Shown here one piece after another: positions 1 through 7,936 of a DNA stretch of 64,000 nt. The translations under genes were made by a program, and so were the position numbers. The notes under the pieces were generated by a model that was not told the origin of the DNA, did no database searches, and saw nothing but the letters and a program-made list of their open reading frames with translations. Within the stretch, counting starts at the first letter, position 1; each line of letters begins with the position of its first letter. The stretch lies in NCBI RefSeq assembly GCF_013839515.1, contig NZ_JACDNQ010000004.1, positions 124,001-188,000 on the forward strand, given 5' to 3'. The stretch comes from Natronomonas salinimetallica (GTDB lineage: Archaea; Halobacteriota; Halobacteria; Halobacteriales; Haloarculaceae).

Positions 1-1314
1 GTTCGGCGTTTTCTAAACGCCCTCGGCGACCGGTTGGACGACCGCGTGTGCGACCACCTCGACGACGACCGGCCCCGGTGGCGCGAGGAGCTTCCGGATC
101 TCGAGGACCGCGAGATCCCGCTTCGGGACCCCGAACGGCCCGGAACGGACGAACTCACGCGGTGGGCCGAGCGTAACGGCTTCGACGCGCGGCTTTGGGG
201 CCGCGCCGAGACGGTCTGTGCGGTCGCGGGTCGGGTGCTCGATACGCTCGAATCGGCGGACAAACGCCGCGCCGCCCCGTCGGTCGGTCGGACGCTCGGA
301 CGGTGGTACGAGGCGGATCACACGGAGTTCTTCCGGGAAATCGAACTGGAGCGGACCTGGGACGACACCCGCCCCGAGGGGACCTGGAAGCGGGCCTACA
401 CCGCCACCTATAGCCTTCACAACTGTCTGCCCGCGGGCGCGATCGGCGAGCGCCTCGACGAGTTCGGCGGCGGGGTGTTGATGAGCGCGACGCTCGAGCC
501 ACTCGACGTCTTCGCCGAGGTGACGGGGCTCGAACACCTCGAATCGGAGGCCGGCCGCCCCGTCGTCGAACGGACCTACGGTCTCGAGTTTCCCGAGGAG
601 AACCGCGCGTCCTTCGCCCTCGCGGCCCCGAAGTTCACCTACGAGAATCGCGGCGGAACCGGAGAATCGACCCCGACGCGGCGCTCCCACGCCCGAGCGA
701 TCCGACAGGTCGCGGCCGCGCCCGGGAACGTCCTGGTCGGGATGCCCTCCTACCGGGAGGCCGAGTGGGCCGCCTCGACGCTCTCCGGGATCGAGAAACC
801 CGTTCTGCTCGACGAGGCGACCGACGACGTGGCGACCGAGCGACTGAAACGGGAGTTCTTCGAGGGGGAACCGAAGGTACTGGTGACGAGCCTTCGCGGG
901 ACGCTCACCGAGGGCGTCGACTACCGCGGTGATCGCCTCTCGGCCGCCATCGTCTGTGGGGTCCCGATCATCAACACCGCGAGTCCCCGGATCCGGGCGG
1001 TCCGAACCGCCTACGAGCGGGCCTTCGGGGACGCCTCCGGGCAGTGCCCGGATGGCTCCTCGGGCGCGTCGGCGTCCGACGCCGGGTTCAAATACGCGCT
1101 CGCGGTACCCGCCGTCCGAAAGGCCAGGCAAGCGATCGGTCGTGTCATCCGCGGCCCCGAGGAGTGCGGCGTTCGGGTACTCTGTGACGAGCGCTACGCG
1201 AAGCCCTCCTGGAACAGCGTTCGCGAACTGCTCGGGGAGGCAGAACGTGAGGAGTTCCGCCCCGTCGGAACCGAGATGTTCGAGTACGCCCTCGATGGCT
1301 TCTGGAACCGGTAG
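1..1314 (+). CDS. ATP-dependent DNA helicase, XPD/Rad3/DinG superfamily (5'-truncated by window edge)
   Basis: The reading frame is open from base 1, so this is the C-terminal 437 residues of a longer superfamily 2 helicase whose N-terminal half (Walker A, FeS region) lies outside the window. Visible signatures are VLMSATLEPLDVF near residue 159, the motif V region EGVDYRGDRLSAAIVCGVP near 304, and the motif VI sequence QAIGRVIRG near 377, with the arginine fingers typical of the XPD/DinG group. These enzymes unwind DNA 5' to 3' in repair or recombination. Haloarchaea carry several paralogs, so I cannot say which one this is. It ends about 350 bp before the next gene and no partner gene is visible. 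Confidence 0.9.
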   Translation, partial: VRRFLNALGDRLDDRVCDHLDDDRPRWREELPDLEDREIPLRDPERPGTDELTRWAERNGFDARLWGRAETVCAVAGRVLDTLESADKRRAAPSVGRTLGRWYEADHTEFFREIELERTWDDTRPEGTWKRAYTATYSLHNCLPAGAIGERLDEFGGGVLMSATLEPLDVFAEVTGLEHLESEAGRPVVERTYGLEFPEENRASFALAAPKFTYENRGGTGESTPTRRSHARAIRQVAAAPGNVLVGMPSYREAEWAASTLSGIEKPVLLDEATDDVATERLKREFFEGEPKVLVTSLRGTLTEGVDYRGDRLSAAIVCGVPIINTASPRIRAVRTAYERAFGDASGQCPDGSSGASASDAGFKYALAVPAVRKARQAIGRVIRGPEECGVRVLCDERYAKPSWNSVRELLGEAEREEFRPVGTEMFEYALDGFWNR

Positions 1315-1525
1315 GCCCGGACACGACGACCCGTCGCGGATCGACCGGCCGCTGGCGAGGCGACCGACCCGCAGGAACCGAGACGAACTCCGACCGCCCT
1401 CGCGGGTCACGTCCCGTCGTCCGGGCGTGCCCCTTCCCTTTTCCGGACGGGACACCGACTCGTGCCGGCGTATACGTCCGGTTGCAGGTCTCTATTTGGC
1501 GGATCGATATAAATAGGTGATGGCC

Positions 1526-1589
1526 GATGTCCCGCGTCGATATATCCCGACGGTACTGATGTCCCGCGTCGATATATCCCGACGGTACT
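1526..1589. repeat. 32-bp direct tandem repeat, two perfect copies
   Basis: Bases 1526-1557 and 1558-1589 are identical. Each unit contains CGTCG-ATATATCC-CGACG, an inverted repeat around an AT-rich centre, so the pair gives two evenly spaced operator-like sites 75-140 bp upstream of the dehydrogenase start. Regulatory function is inferred. Confidence 0.75.
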
Positions 1590-1637
1590 CGAAACGGAAC
1601 GCGACGACGGCCACGGGGCCGTGCCACCACGCGGATA

Positions 1638-1645
1638 TTTATATA
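1638..1645 (+). promoter_or_regulatory. TATA box of the D-2-hydroxyacid dehydrogenase gene
   Basis: TTTATATA is centred about 24 bp before the GTG start at 1665, the spacing expected for a leaderless archaeal transcript. Confidence 0.6.
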
Positions 1646-1664
1646 TCACCCGCGAACAGCCGGC

Positions 1665-2591
1665 GTGATCTCCACCATCGGAATCCACCGATCGGTCGAA
1701 GCCGTCTTTCCGCCGGAGAAACTCGAGACGGCGCTCTCCGATATCGAACCGGAGGTACGGACCGTCTCGACGGCGGAACTGGACGCCTGTGAGGCACTCG
1801 TCACGTTCGGCTACGACGAGCGGTTTCTCGAGTCGGGAATCGAGTGGATCCACTCGATCCAGGCCGGCGTCGACCGGTTTCCGTTCGACGACATCGAAGC
1901 CGAGGACGTCGCGTTGACGAACAGCACCGGCATTCACGGCGATACCGTCGGCGAGACGGCGCTCGGCTATATGCTCTCGTTCGCCAGGGGGCTCTACGTC
2001 TACCGGGACCGACAGCGGGAGGTCGAGTGGTCGAGACAGCCGTACGACGTCCCGTTCAGCCTCGGCGACTCCTCGGCCTGTGTGGTCGGATTGGGGACGC
2101 TCGGTCGGGGGATCGCCACCCGGGCGAACGCCCTCGGGATGGACGTCGTCGGGGTGAAACGGACGCCGACGCCGGTCGATGGCGTCGAGACCGTCTATCC
2201 GTCGGTGGAACTCGACACCGCGATCGCCGACGCCAAATTCGTCGTCCTCGCCGTCCCGCTGACCGACCGGACGGAGGGGCTGATCGGCGAGGCCGAGCTC
2301 TCGGCGATGCGCTCCGACGCCATCGTGATAAACGTCGCCCGCGGTCCCGTCGTCGAGGAGGCGGCGCTCGTCGAGGCGCTGGACGCGGACGCGATCGGCG
2401 GCGCGGCGCTGGACGTCTTCGAGACGGAGCCGCTGCCGCTGGAGTCGCCGCTTTGGCGGATGGAAAACGTACTCCTGACGCCGCACATCGCCGCCGCGAC
2501 CGAGGCGTACTACCGGCGGATCGCCCCGCTCGTCCGGGAGAACGCCCGCCGGTACGCCGAGGGCGAGACGCTCACGAACCGCGTCATATAG
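1665..2591 (+). CDS. D-2-hydroxyacid dehydrogenase (NAD-dependent)
   Basis: This 308-aa protein of the D-isomer-specific 2-hydroxyacid dehydrogenase family interconverts 2-oxoacids and D-2-hydroxyacids. The Rossmann motif VVGLGTLGRGIA lies near residue 142. The catalytic arginine is in NVARGPVVEE (about 224), the glutamate in DVFETEPLP (about 253) and the catalytic histidine in TPHIAAAT (about 273). Length fits the short haloarchaeal form. The GTG start is chosen because it opens with VISTIGIHRS and lies 24 bp after a good TATA box. The exact substrate cannot be read from sequence. Confidence 0.92.
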   Translation: MISTIGIHRSVEAVFPPEKLETALSDIEPEVRTVSTAELDACEALVTFGYDERFLESGIEWIHSIQAGVDRFPFDDIEAEDVALTNSTGIHGDTVGETALGYMLSFARGLYVYRDRQREVEWSRQPYDVPFSLGDSSACVVGLGTLGRGIATRANALGMDVVGVKRTPTPVDGVETVYPSVELDTAIADAKFVVLAVPLTDRTEGLIGEAELSAMRSDAIVINVARGPVVEEAALVEALDADAIGGAALDVFETEPLPLESPLWRMENVLLTPHIAAATEAYYRRIAPLVRENARRYAEGETLTNRVI

Positions 2592-2615
2592 AGGTCGGCC
2601 CCGCCGCCGCGACCG

Positions 2616-3134
2616 TCACAGCGGCATCGGGCCGCTGTTGCCGTCCCCGCCGGCCCCCGAACGGGCCCGCGAGAGCAACTCCGAGACCGGCGGCCGGTAC
2701 TCGTAGCCGGGGACGATCCCCTCCATGTACGTCCCCTCGACGTACTCGGTCATCGCCTTCGCCATCCCCGGGACGTGGTCCGCGTTGCCCCACTCGAACT
2801 CGAAGACGGCGACGGCATCGCCGGCTTCCTCGAGGAGTCGGTACTCGGCGAAATCGACGTCCTGTCGGACGGCCATCCCGGTGTCCTCGAGGCGCAACTC
2901 GTAGGTGTCGAACCAGCCGTCCTCGACGGCCGGACCCACGTCCCCTTCGATCGCATCCGAGAGCATCGGTGCCCGGACCTCGACGGTGTACGAGTGTGCC
3001 CACTCGTCGGTCTCTTCGGCCGTCACGCGTCCGTCGAATCTCGTCGTCGTTACCTCGAACCACCGTCCGTCGCGCTCGAAGGCATCGTGGCCCTCGAAGG
3101 CCCGAACGGCGCGGTCGGGGAGTTCATCGGTCAT
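2616..3134 (-). CDS. DUF5813-like conserved haloarchaeal protein
   Basis: This acidic 172-aa protein starts MTDELPDRA. I recognise it as resembling the haloarchaea-restricted DUF5813 family, with conserved blocks around GRWFEVTTTRFDG and the tyrosine-rich C-terminal segment GIVPGYEYRPPV. There is no signal peptide or membrane segment, and the function is unknown. It converges on the dehydrogenase gene with a 24-bp gap. The ATG at 3134 is preferred over the GTG immediately upstream because a TATA-like CTTTTTATCC sits about 27 bp before it on the minus strand. Confidence 0.75.
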   Translation of the reverse strand: MTDELPDRAVRAFEGHDAFERDGRWFEVTTTRFDGRVTAEETDEWAHSYTVEVRAPMLSDAIEGDVGPAVEDGWFDTYELRLEDTGMAVRQDVDFAEYRLLEEAGDAVAVFEFEWGNADHVPGMAKAMTEYVEGTYMEGIVPGYEYRPPVSELLSRARSGAGGDGNSGPMPL

Positions 3135-3156
3135 CACGCCCCCCTACGGGCGGTTG

Positions 3157-3166
3157 GATAAAAAGG
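3157..3166 (-). promoter_or_regulatory. TATA box of the DUF5813-like gene
   Basis: The minus strand reads CTTTTTATCC about 27 bp before the ATG at 3134, consistent with a leaderless transcript. Confidence 0.5.
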
Positions 3167-3292
3167 GCGTCGTGCGGACCCCGTCGAAGACCCCGTTCGG
3201 TCCGCGCGGTCGGACCCGTCGTTCCGGGCCACAGGGGGCCGAAGCGCCCCTCGCATACGCCACGGACGTCGCGAACGCGACGGACGGGACGA

Positions 3293-4048
3293 TCACTGAT
3301 ACATGCCCGCCGCCCGCGGCGGCTGCTCCTGTTGATTTTGGTACTGTTGGAGCTGTTTTGCGACCTGCTGTTTTTGGGCTTGAATCTCCTCGGCCTGTTC
3401 GAGGAGCTCCTGGGTGTCGATGTCGAACTCGACGAGCGGCTCCAGTGCGTTTTCGATTACCGCGCGTGCGGCCCCGGGATCGGGAATGTAGGGATTCGAG
3501 CGGACGATGAGTACCGCCGCCGGGACGCCGCCCTGATAACAGTCGGCCAACAGCGCACCGGTGACGCCGCCGATGACGCCCGATCCGTCGGCCAGAGTGA
3601 TGCCCGCGTCGGTGAGTTCGGCCTCCAGACGGTCGGTCGTGGCCACGCCGACGATCTCGCCGATCTGGTCTTCGGACTCCGCGGGCGCGCCGGCGAGGAA
3701 GATCGCCTGTTCGAACTCCTCGGCGACGTCGTCCAGGACGCATTGGCTCAACGATTTGACCGATCCCGGCGGGATCGGGACGTCGCTCTGTAGCGTCATC
3801 ACGGCCGGGTCAATACCGGCGTAGACACGGACCGCGTTCCTGACCCGACCGTCCTCGAACGCCGCGACCGGCGGAAAATCGTCGGAGACGATCGTTCCGT
3901 GCTGGTCCAACCCCAGCTGTGCCGTGATCTGATCGACCGCGATCGATGCGACCAACCCGAGCCCTGGAAGCCCCTCGATGAGTGTCGGCGATTCGGCCTG
4001 TAGCTCGGTCGTCTTTTCGAAACGCGTAGATGTGTTCTCTTGAGACAC
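3293..4048 (-). CDS. PAC2-family proteasome assembly chaperone
   Basis: This 251-aa protein is related to eukaryotic PAC2 and archaeal PbaA/PbaB-type proteins that help assemble or adapt the 20S proteasome. The family signature is the segment after the start, LIEGLPGLGLVASIAVDQI, followed by a Rossmann-like alpha/beta domain (GVIGGVTGALLADCYQGG). The C-terminus is a glutamine-rich coiled coil (EEIQAQKQQVAKQLQQYQNQQ). The GTG start (VSQENTSTRF) is chosen because the frame further upstream runs into a mobile repeat and encodes a basic, non-conserved peptide. A MITE copy begins 42 bp upstream and may contribute the promoter. Confidence 0.85.
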   Translation of the reverse strand: MSQENTSTRFEKTTELQAESPTLIEGLPGLGLVASIAVDQITAQLGLDQHGTIVSDDFPPVAAFEDGRVRNAVRVYAGIDPAVMTLQSDVPIPPGSVKSLSQCVLDDVAEEFEQAIFLAGAPAESEDQIGEIVGVATTDRLEAELTDAGITLADGSGVIGGVTGALLADCYQGGVPAAVLIVRSNPYIPDPGAARAVIENALEPLVEFDIDTQELLEQAEEIQAQKQQVAKQLQQYQNQQEQPPRAAGMYQ

Positions 4049-4084
4049 GCAACGACACCTACGCGACCGCTCGTACGTCCGGGG

Positions 4085-4092
4085 GTTAATAC
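4085..4092 (-). promoter_or_regulatory. Candidate TATA box at the MITE junction, upstream of the PAC2 gene
   Basis: The minus strand reads GTATTAAC across the MITE end and its target duplication, 40 bp before the PAC2 GTG start. It is the best TATA-like sequence in the short upstream region and would give a leader of about 14 nt. This is inference from spacing only. Confidence 0.35.
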
Positions 4093-4197
4093 TGACGGAC
4101 AAAAGAATGTACACACGACGCACGAGGATCACGCCGTTCGACGGAGCGAACGGCGGATCACTCGTGAGTCGGTTTCATTTGAATTCGTCCACCAGTA
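4090..4197 (+). mobile_element. MITE-like element copy 1 (108 bp) with TAA target duplication
   Basis: This is a non-coding 108-bp element with imperfect terminal inverted repeats (TACTGACGGACAAAA / TACTGGTGGACGAAA) and a central perfect hairpin CGCCGTTCG-ACGGAG-CGAACGGCG. It is flanked by TAA on both sides (4087-4089 and 4198-4200). It differs by one base from the copy at 51069 and by three from the copy at 63538. No transposase is encoded, so it would move only with a transposase supplied elsewhere. Confidence 0.85.
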
Positions 4198-4283
4198 TAA
4201 GTACCACTCTGGGTTCCAGATCGTGAGAACCACGCGCGCGGCGTCGACGCCCTCCCGTCCGAACCGACGGGCTCCGGCGAACC

Positions 4284-5204
4284 TCACGCGACGATCTGCG
4301 TTCCCGCATCCGCCGCCAGCGCGTCCAGAAGCCGCTCGGGCGAGGTGATCACGGCCCGCTCGCCGCCCGATTCGACGAACCGGATGCAGGCTTCGACCTT
4401 CGGGCGCATGCTTCCCGCACCGAACTCGCCGGCATCGAGACGTGTCCGCATGTCCTCGGCGGTCACACGCCGAAGCGGTCTCCGGTCCGGGGTACCGTAG
4501 TCCGCGTAGGCGTATTCGACGTCAGTCAGGATGACGAGCGTGTCGGTCCCGAGCGTCGATGCGAGCAGACTCGAGGAGCGGTCCTTGTCGACGACGGCTT
4601 CGACGCCGCGGAGTCCATCCTCGCGTACGACGGGGACACCGCCGCCGCCACCGCAGATCACAAGCCCGCCCCGCTCGACGAGGCGAGCGATCTCGTCCTC
4701 TTCGACGAGTTCGATGGGGGCGGGCGAGGCCACGACGCGACGGTACGGGCGGGGGGCATCCGACACCCGCCGCGTCTCGAAGGGCTGCTCTGCAGCCCGC
4801 GATTCGGTATAGCAGGGGCCGATCGGTTTCGTCGGTTCCTCGAACGCCGGATCGTCGGCGTCGACCACGACCTGCGTGAGGAGCGTGACGAAATCCGTCG
4901 GGGTCGAGACCTCGTTGTCGAGCGCCTGTTGCAGCAGATACCCGATCTGGGCCTGGGTCTCGGCGACGAGCACGTCGAGCGGAAGTCGGGGGCTCTCCGT
5001 CGTGTTCTCCTGTTGGAGGAGCAGGTTTCCGACCTGCGGGCCGTTTCCATGCGTGAGAACGACGTCGTATCCGGCGTCGATAGCGCCCGAGATCCGCCGC
5101 GCCGTCCGCTCGATCACGTCGAGTTGTTCCTCGATCGTCCCCGAACCGTGCTCGCCCAACAACGTGTTGCCGCCCACGGCTACGACGACCGGATCGGTCC
5201 CCAT
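4284..5204 (-). CDS. arcC: Carbamate kinase
   Basis: This 306-aa amino-acid kinase family protein transfers phosphate between carbamoyl phosphate and ADP, the last ATP-yielding step of arginine fermentation. Diagnostic blocks are VAVGGNTLLGEHG at the N-terminus, HGNGPQVGNLLLQQE, VICGGGGGVPVV and VDKDRSSSLLA. Length is typical. The start MGTDPVVVAVGGN is chosen by family alignment; an in-frame ATG 30 bp upstream (MNYHRSE) is possible. The other arginine-deiminase genes are not adjacent. It is divergent from the cDPG-synthetase-like gene, whose start is 53 bp away. Confidence 0.92.
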   Translation of the reverse strand: MGTDPVVVAVGGNTLLGEHGSGTIEEQLDVIERTARRISGAIDAGYDVVLTHGNGPQVGNLLLQQENTTESPRLPLDVLVAETQAQIGYLLQQALDNEVSTPTDFVTLLTQVVVDADDPAFEEPTKPIGPCYTESRAAEQPFETRRVSDAPRPYRRVVASPAPIELVEEDEIARLVERGGLVICGGGGGVPVVREDGLRGVEAVVDKDRSSSLLASTLGTDTLVILTDVEYAYADYGTPDRRPLRRVTAEDMRTRLDAGEFGAGSMRPKVEACIRFVESGGERAVITSPERLLDALAADAGTQIVA

Positions 5205-5257
5205 GTGGGTGATCTCTGACCGGTGGTAATTCATTCTTCCGGCGGCAGGTCCCTCCC

Positions 5258-6598
5258 ATGAGCCGGGCAAAGATCGTACTCATGGGCGCGGCGGGTCGGG
5301 ACTTCCACGACTTCAACACCGTCTTCAGGGGCGACGCGGACAGCGACGTCGTCGCGTTCACCCACACCGCCTCACAGAACATCGGCGAACTCGAAGAGCC
5401 CCCGGACCGACGCTATCCGCCCGAGTTGGCGGGTACCCACTACCCCGACGGTATCCCGATCCGTCCGGAGCGCGACCTCGAGACCGTCATCGACGAGGAG
5501 GACGTCGATACCGTCGTGTTCTCGTATTCGGACGTCTCCCACGAACAGGTAATGCACCAGGCGTCACGCGCGCTCGCGGCCGGGACCGACTTCCGGATCA
5601 TCGGCCCGGACCGAATGATGCTCGAGGCGGCCGTTCCCGTCGTCGCCGTTGACGCGGTCCGGACCGGCTGCGGAAAGTCCCAGACGGCCCGCAAACTCGC
5701 GGACGTGCTTCGGGAGCGCGGCGCGGACGTCGTCGTCGTCAGAGAACCGATGCCGTACGGCGACCTCCTCTCACAGCGGGTGCAGCGCTTCGAGACGATG
5801 GCCGACCTCGACGAGAGCGGCGTCACGATCGAGGAACGCGAGGAGTTCGAGGGCCACATCGAACGCGGGCACGTCGTCTACGCCGGCGTGGATTACGAGG
5901 CGATCCTCGAACGCGCCGAGGCGGAGGCCGACGTCATCGTCTGGGACGGCGGCAACAACGAACTTCCCTTTTATACGCCCGACGTCCACGTCGTCGTGGC
6001 CGATCCCCACCGATCCGGCGCGGAGGTCCGGTTTCACCCCGGAGAGACCAACCTCCGACTCGCCGACTACGTGGTGATCAACAAAGAAAACACCGCCGAT
6101 GCGGACGGGATCGAAACGGTCGAGGACAACGTCCGTCGGGGGAATCCCGACGCGGAGATCATCCACGCGGACTCGACGATCACCGCGGATCGGGACTCGA
6201 TCGCGGGCAAGCGCGCCCTCGTCGTCGAGGACGGGCCGACGCTCACACACGGTGACGCGCCCTGCGGTGCCGGGTTGCTCGCGGCGAAAACATACGGTGC
6301 CGCCGAGATCCTCGACCCGGGACCGGCGGCCGTCGGAACGCTCGGGGACGTTTTCGAGACGTACGACCACATCGACGACGTCCTCCCGGCGATGGGATAC
6401 AGCGACGACCAGATCCGGGACCTAGAGGAGACGATCCGTGCCGTAGACCCAGAGGTCGTCGTCTCGGGGACGCCCCACGACCTCGGCCGGGTGGTCGACG
6501 TCGACGTTCCGGTCGTGCGGGTTCGCTACGAACTCGAAGAGAAGAACCTCACCCTCGATACCGTAGTGGAACGCCACCGGGGAGCGTTAGGAATATAA
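5258..6598 (+). CDS. Cyclic 2,3-diphosphoglycerate synthetase-like P-loop protein
   Basis: This 446-aa protein has an N-terminal Rossmann-like domain (KIVLMGAAGRDFHDFN) and a P-loop GCGKSQTARKL near residue 137. Later segments such as VIVWDGGNNELPFY and VVADPHR are shared with archaeal proteins annotated as cyclic 2,3-diphosphoglycerate synthetase. True cDPG synthetase belongs to thermophilic methanogens, where cDPG is a thermoprotectant, so in a halophile the substrate may differ. The gene is divergent from carbamate kinase, which suggests a related role in nitrogen or energy metabolism. Family assignment is firm; the reaction is not. Confidence 0.75.
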   Translation: MSRAKIVLMGAAGRDFHDFNTVFRGDADSDVVAFTHTASQNIGELEEPPDRRYPPELAGTHYPDGIPIRPERDLETVIDEEDVDTVVFSYSDVSHEQVMHQASRALAAGTDFRIIGPDRMMLEAAVPVVAVDAVRTGCGKSQTARKLADVLRERGADVVVVREPMPYGDLLSQRVQRFETMADLDESGVTIEEREEFEGHIERGHVVYAGVDYEAILERAEAEADVIVWDGGNNELPFYTPDVHVVVADPHRSGAEVRFHPGETNLRLADYVVINKENTADADGIETVEDNVRRGNPDAEIIHADSTITADRDSIAGKRALVVEDGPTLTHGDAPCGAGLLAAKTYGAAEILDPGPAAVGTLGDVFETYDHIDDVLPAMGYSDDQIRDLEETIRAVDPEVVVSGTPHDLGRVVDVDVPVVRVRYELEEKNLTLDTVVERHRGALGI

Positions 6599-6677
6599 GA
6601 TGGTGTGCTGACACGGCGATACCGAACGGGGGACGTCCTCCGGCTCTTTGCCCCATACATATACACTTTGCGAAAGG

Positions 6678-6685
6678 TTTATAAG
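6678..6685 (+). promoter_or_regulatory. BRE/TATA element upstream of tfb
   Basis: CGAAAG (6671-6676) followed by TTTATAAG (6678-6685) is a good archaeal promoter and predicts a transcript starting near 6708. A second AT-rich box, TATATAAAA, lies at 6765-6773 just before the preferred GTG start. Confidence 0.5.
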
Positions 6686-6785
6686 TTAATAAGACTTACA
6701 TAGGGTGAAGTATGCCCGAAAGGGGGATGCCGCGTCCCTCCGCTCTCCACCGGCCGACCGTCGGTATATAAAAACACCCTTCACC

Positions 6786-7829
6786 GTGACTCAACAACCC
6801 ACCATCTCGACGCACGCACGAACCGATGACGAAACCACCTCGACAACCGATGACGAAACCACCTCGGCCGACGAACGCGAACGCGGGGACGAAGCCGAGC
6901 GCGAACGGACGTCGCTGACCTGCCCCGAGTGTGACGGTAGGCTCAAAAACAGCGGCTCGGAGACCGTCTGTGCCGAGTGTGGGCTCGTCGTCGAGGAGGA
7001 CGAGATCGACCGCGGTCCCGAATGGCGGGCGTTCGACGCCAACGAACGTGACGAAAAGAGCCGTGTCGGTGCGCCGACGACGAAGATGATGCACGACGAC
7101 GGGCTCTCGACCAACATCGGCTGGCAGAACAAAGACGCCTACGGGAACTCGCTGTCGGGCAGCCAACGGAAGAAGATGCAGCGACTGCGGACGTGGAACG
7201 AACGGTTCCGCACCCGAAACAGCAAAGAGCGCAATCTCAAGCAGGCCCTCGGCGAGATCGAACGGATGGCCTCGGCGCTCGGGCTTCCCCAAAGCGTTCG
7301 GGAGACGGCGTCGATGATTTACCGGCAGGCGCTGAAAAACGACATGCTCCCGGGCCGATCGATCGAGGGCATCGCGACGGCGTCGCTGCACGCCGCCGCA
7401 CGGATGGAGGGAATCCCCCGATCCATCGACGAGATCGCGGCCGTCAGCCGCGTCGATGCCGAGGAGTTCAAACGCGCCTACCGCTATATCAACCGCGAAC
7501 TCCGACTGGAGATCCAACCGCCGGACCCAAACGAATATCTGCCGCGGTTCGCAAGCGATCTCGACATCGACGAGGAGACCGAGCGACGCGCCCGTGAACT
7601 GCTCGAAACCGGAAAACAGGCCAATCTCCACTCGGGAAAATCGCCCGTCGGCCTCGCCGCCGCCGCGATCTACGCGGCCGCACGGTTCACCCCCGAGACG
7701 CTCACCCAAAGCGAGGTCTCGGCGGTAACCGACATCTCGGAGGTCACCATCCGGAACCGGTATCAGGAACTGCTCGAGGCCGAGGGAACGCGGCCCACCG
7801 GTAACGGCGAATCACCGCTGGCCGCCTGA
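6786..7829 (+). CDS. tfb: Transcription initiation factor IIB (TFB)
   Basis: This 347-aa general transcription factor recruits RNA polymerase to TBP-TATA complexes. The N-terminal zinc ribbon uses CPEC and CAEC, followed by the B-finger/linker (EWRAFDANERDEKSRVGAPTT) and two cyclin-fold repeats marked by GRSIEGIATASLHAAAR and GKSPVGLAAAAIYAAAR. Haloarchaea keep several TFB paralogs. The GTG start (VTQQPTIS) matches the usual short acidic N-terminus, which here carries a duplicated DDETTS motif. An upstream in-frame GTG at 6705 would add 27 basic residues and lies near the predicted transcript start, so the start is not certain. Confidence 0.93.
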   Translation: MTQQPTISTHARTDDETTSTTDDETTSADERERGDEAERERTSLTCPECDGRLKNSGSETVCAECGLVVEEDEIDRGPEWRAFDANERDEKSRVGAPTTKMMHDDGLSTNIGWQNKDAYGNSLSGSQRKKMQRLRTWNERFRTRNSKERNLKQALGEIERMASALGLPQSVRETASMIYRQALKNDMLPGRSIEGIATASLHAAARMEGIPRSIDEIAAVSRVDAEEFKRAYRYINRELRLEIQPPDPNEYLPRFASDLDIDEETERRARELLETGKQANLHSGKSPVGLAAAAIYAAARFTPETLTQSEVSAVTDISEVTIRNRYQELLEAEGTRPTGNGESPLAA

Positions 7830-7856
7830 TACCGCCGTGGCCGCCCGATACCACCG
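7819..7856. repeat. 19-bp tandem duplication containing the tfb stop codon
   Basis: Bases 7819-7837 and 7838-7856 match at 17 of 19 positions. The first unit carries the TGA stop (7827-7829); the second has CGA there. A further near-duplication (CGAGACTGACCGC twice) follows. Confidence 0.7.
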
Positions 7857-7936
7857 ACGAGACTGACCGCGCACCGCCAGCGAGACTGACCGCACGCGGT
7901 TCCACCCCCGTGGTTTGAGACCGAGGATGTCACGTA

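Larger units (their letters stand above)
1315..1664. other. Intergenic region with TATA-like boxes and a duplicated 32-bp block
   Basis: This stretch has no convincing gene. It holds a TATA-like sequence around 1506-1514, two head-to-tail copies of a 32-bp block (1526-1589) and the promoter of the downstream dehydrogenase (1638-1645). A short + strand frame begins at the ATG at 1520, but its peptide has no recognisable features. Confidence 0.6.

Noticed and set aside
13-1455. Long minus-strand frame opposite the helicase gene
   Set aside because: It is an antisense shadow caused by high GC; the + strand frame has clear helicase motifs.
1517-1792. 91-codon frame covering the 32-bp duplication
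   Set aside because: It overlaps the dehydrogenase gene in another frame and contains the repeat twice; its TATA-like box is off by spacing.
4050-4132. N-terminal extension of the PAC2 gene
   Set aside because: The extension runs into the MITE and encodes a basic, non-conserved peptide; the same sequence recurs at the other MITE copies.
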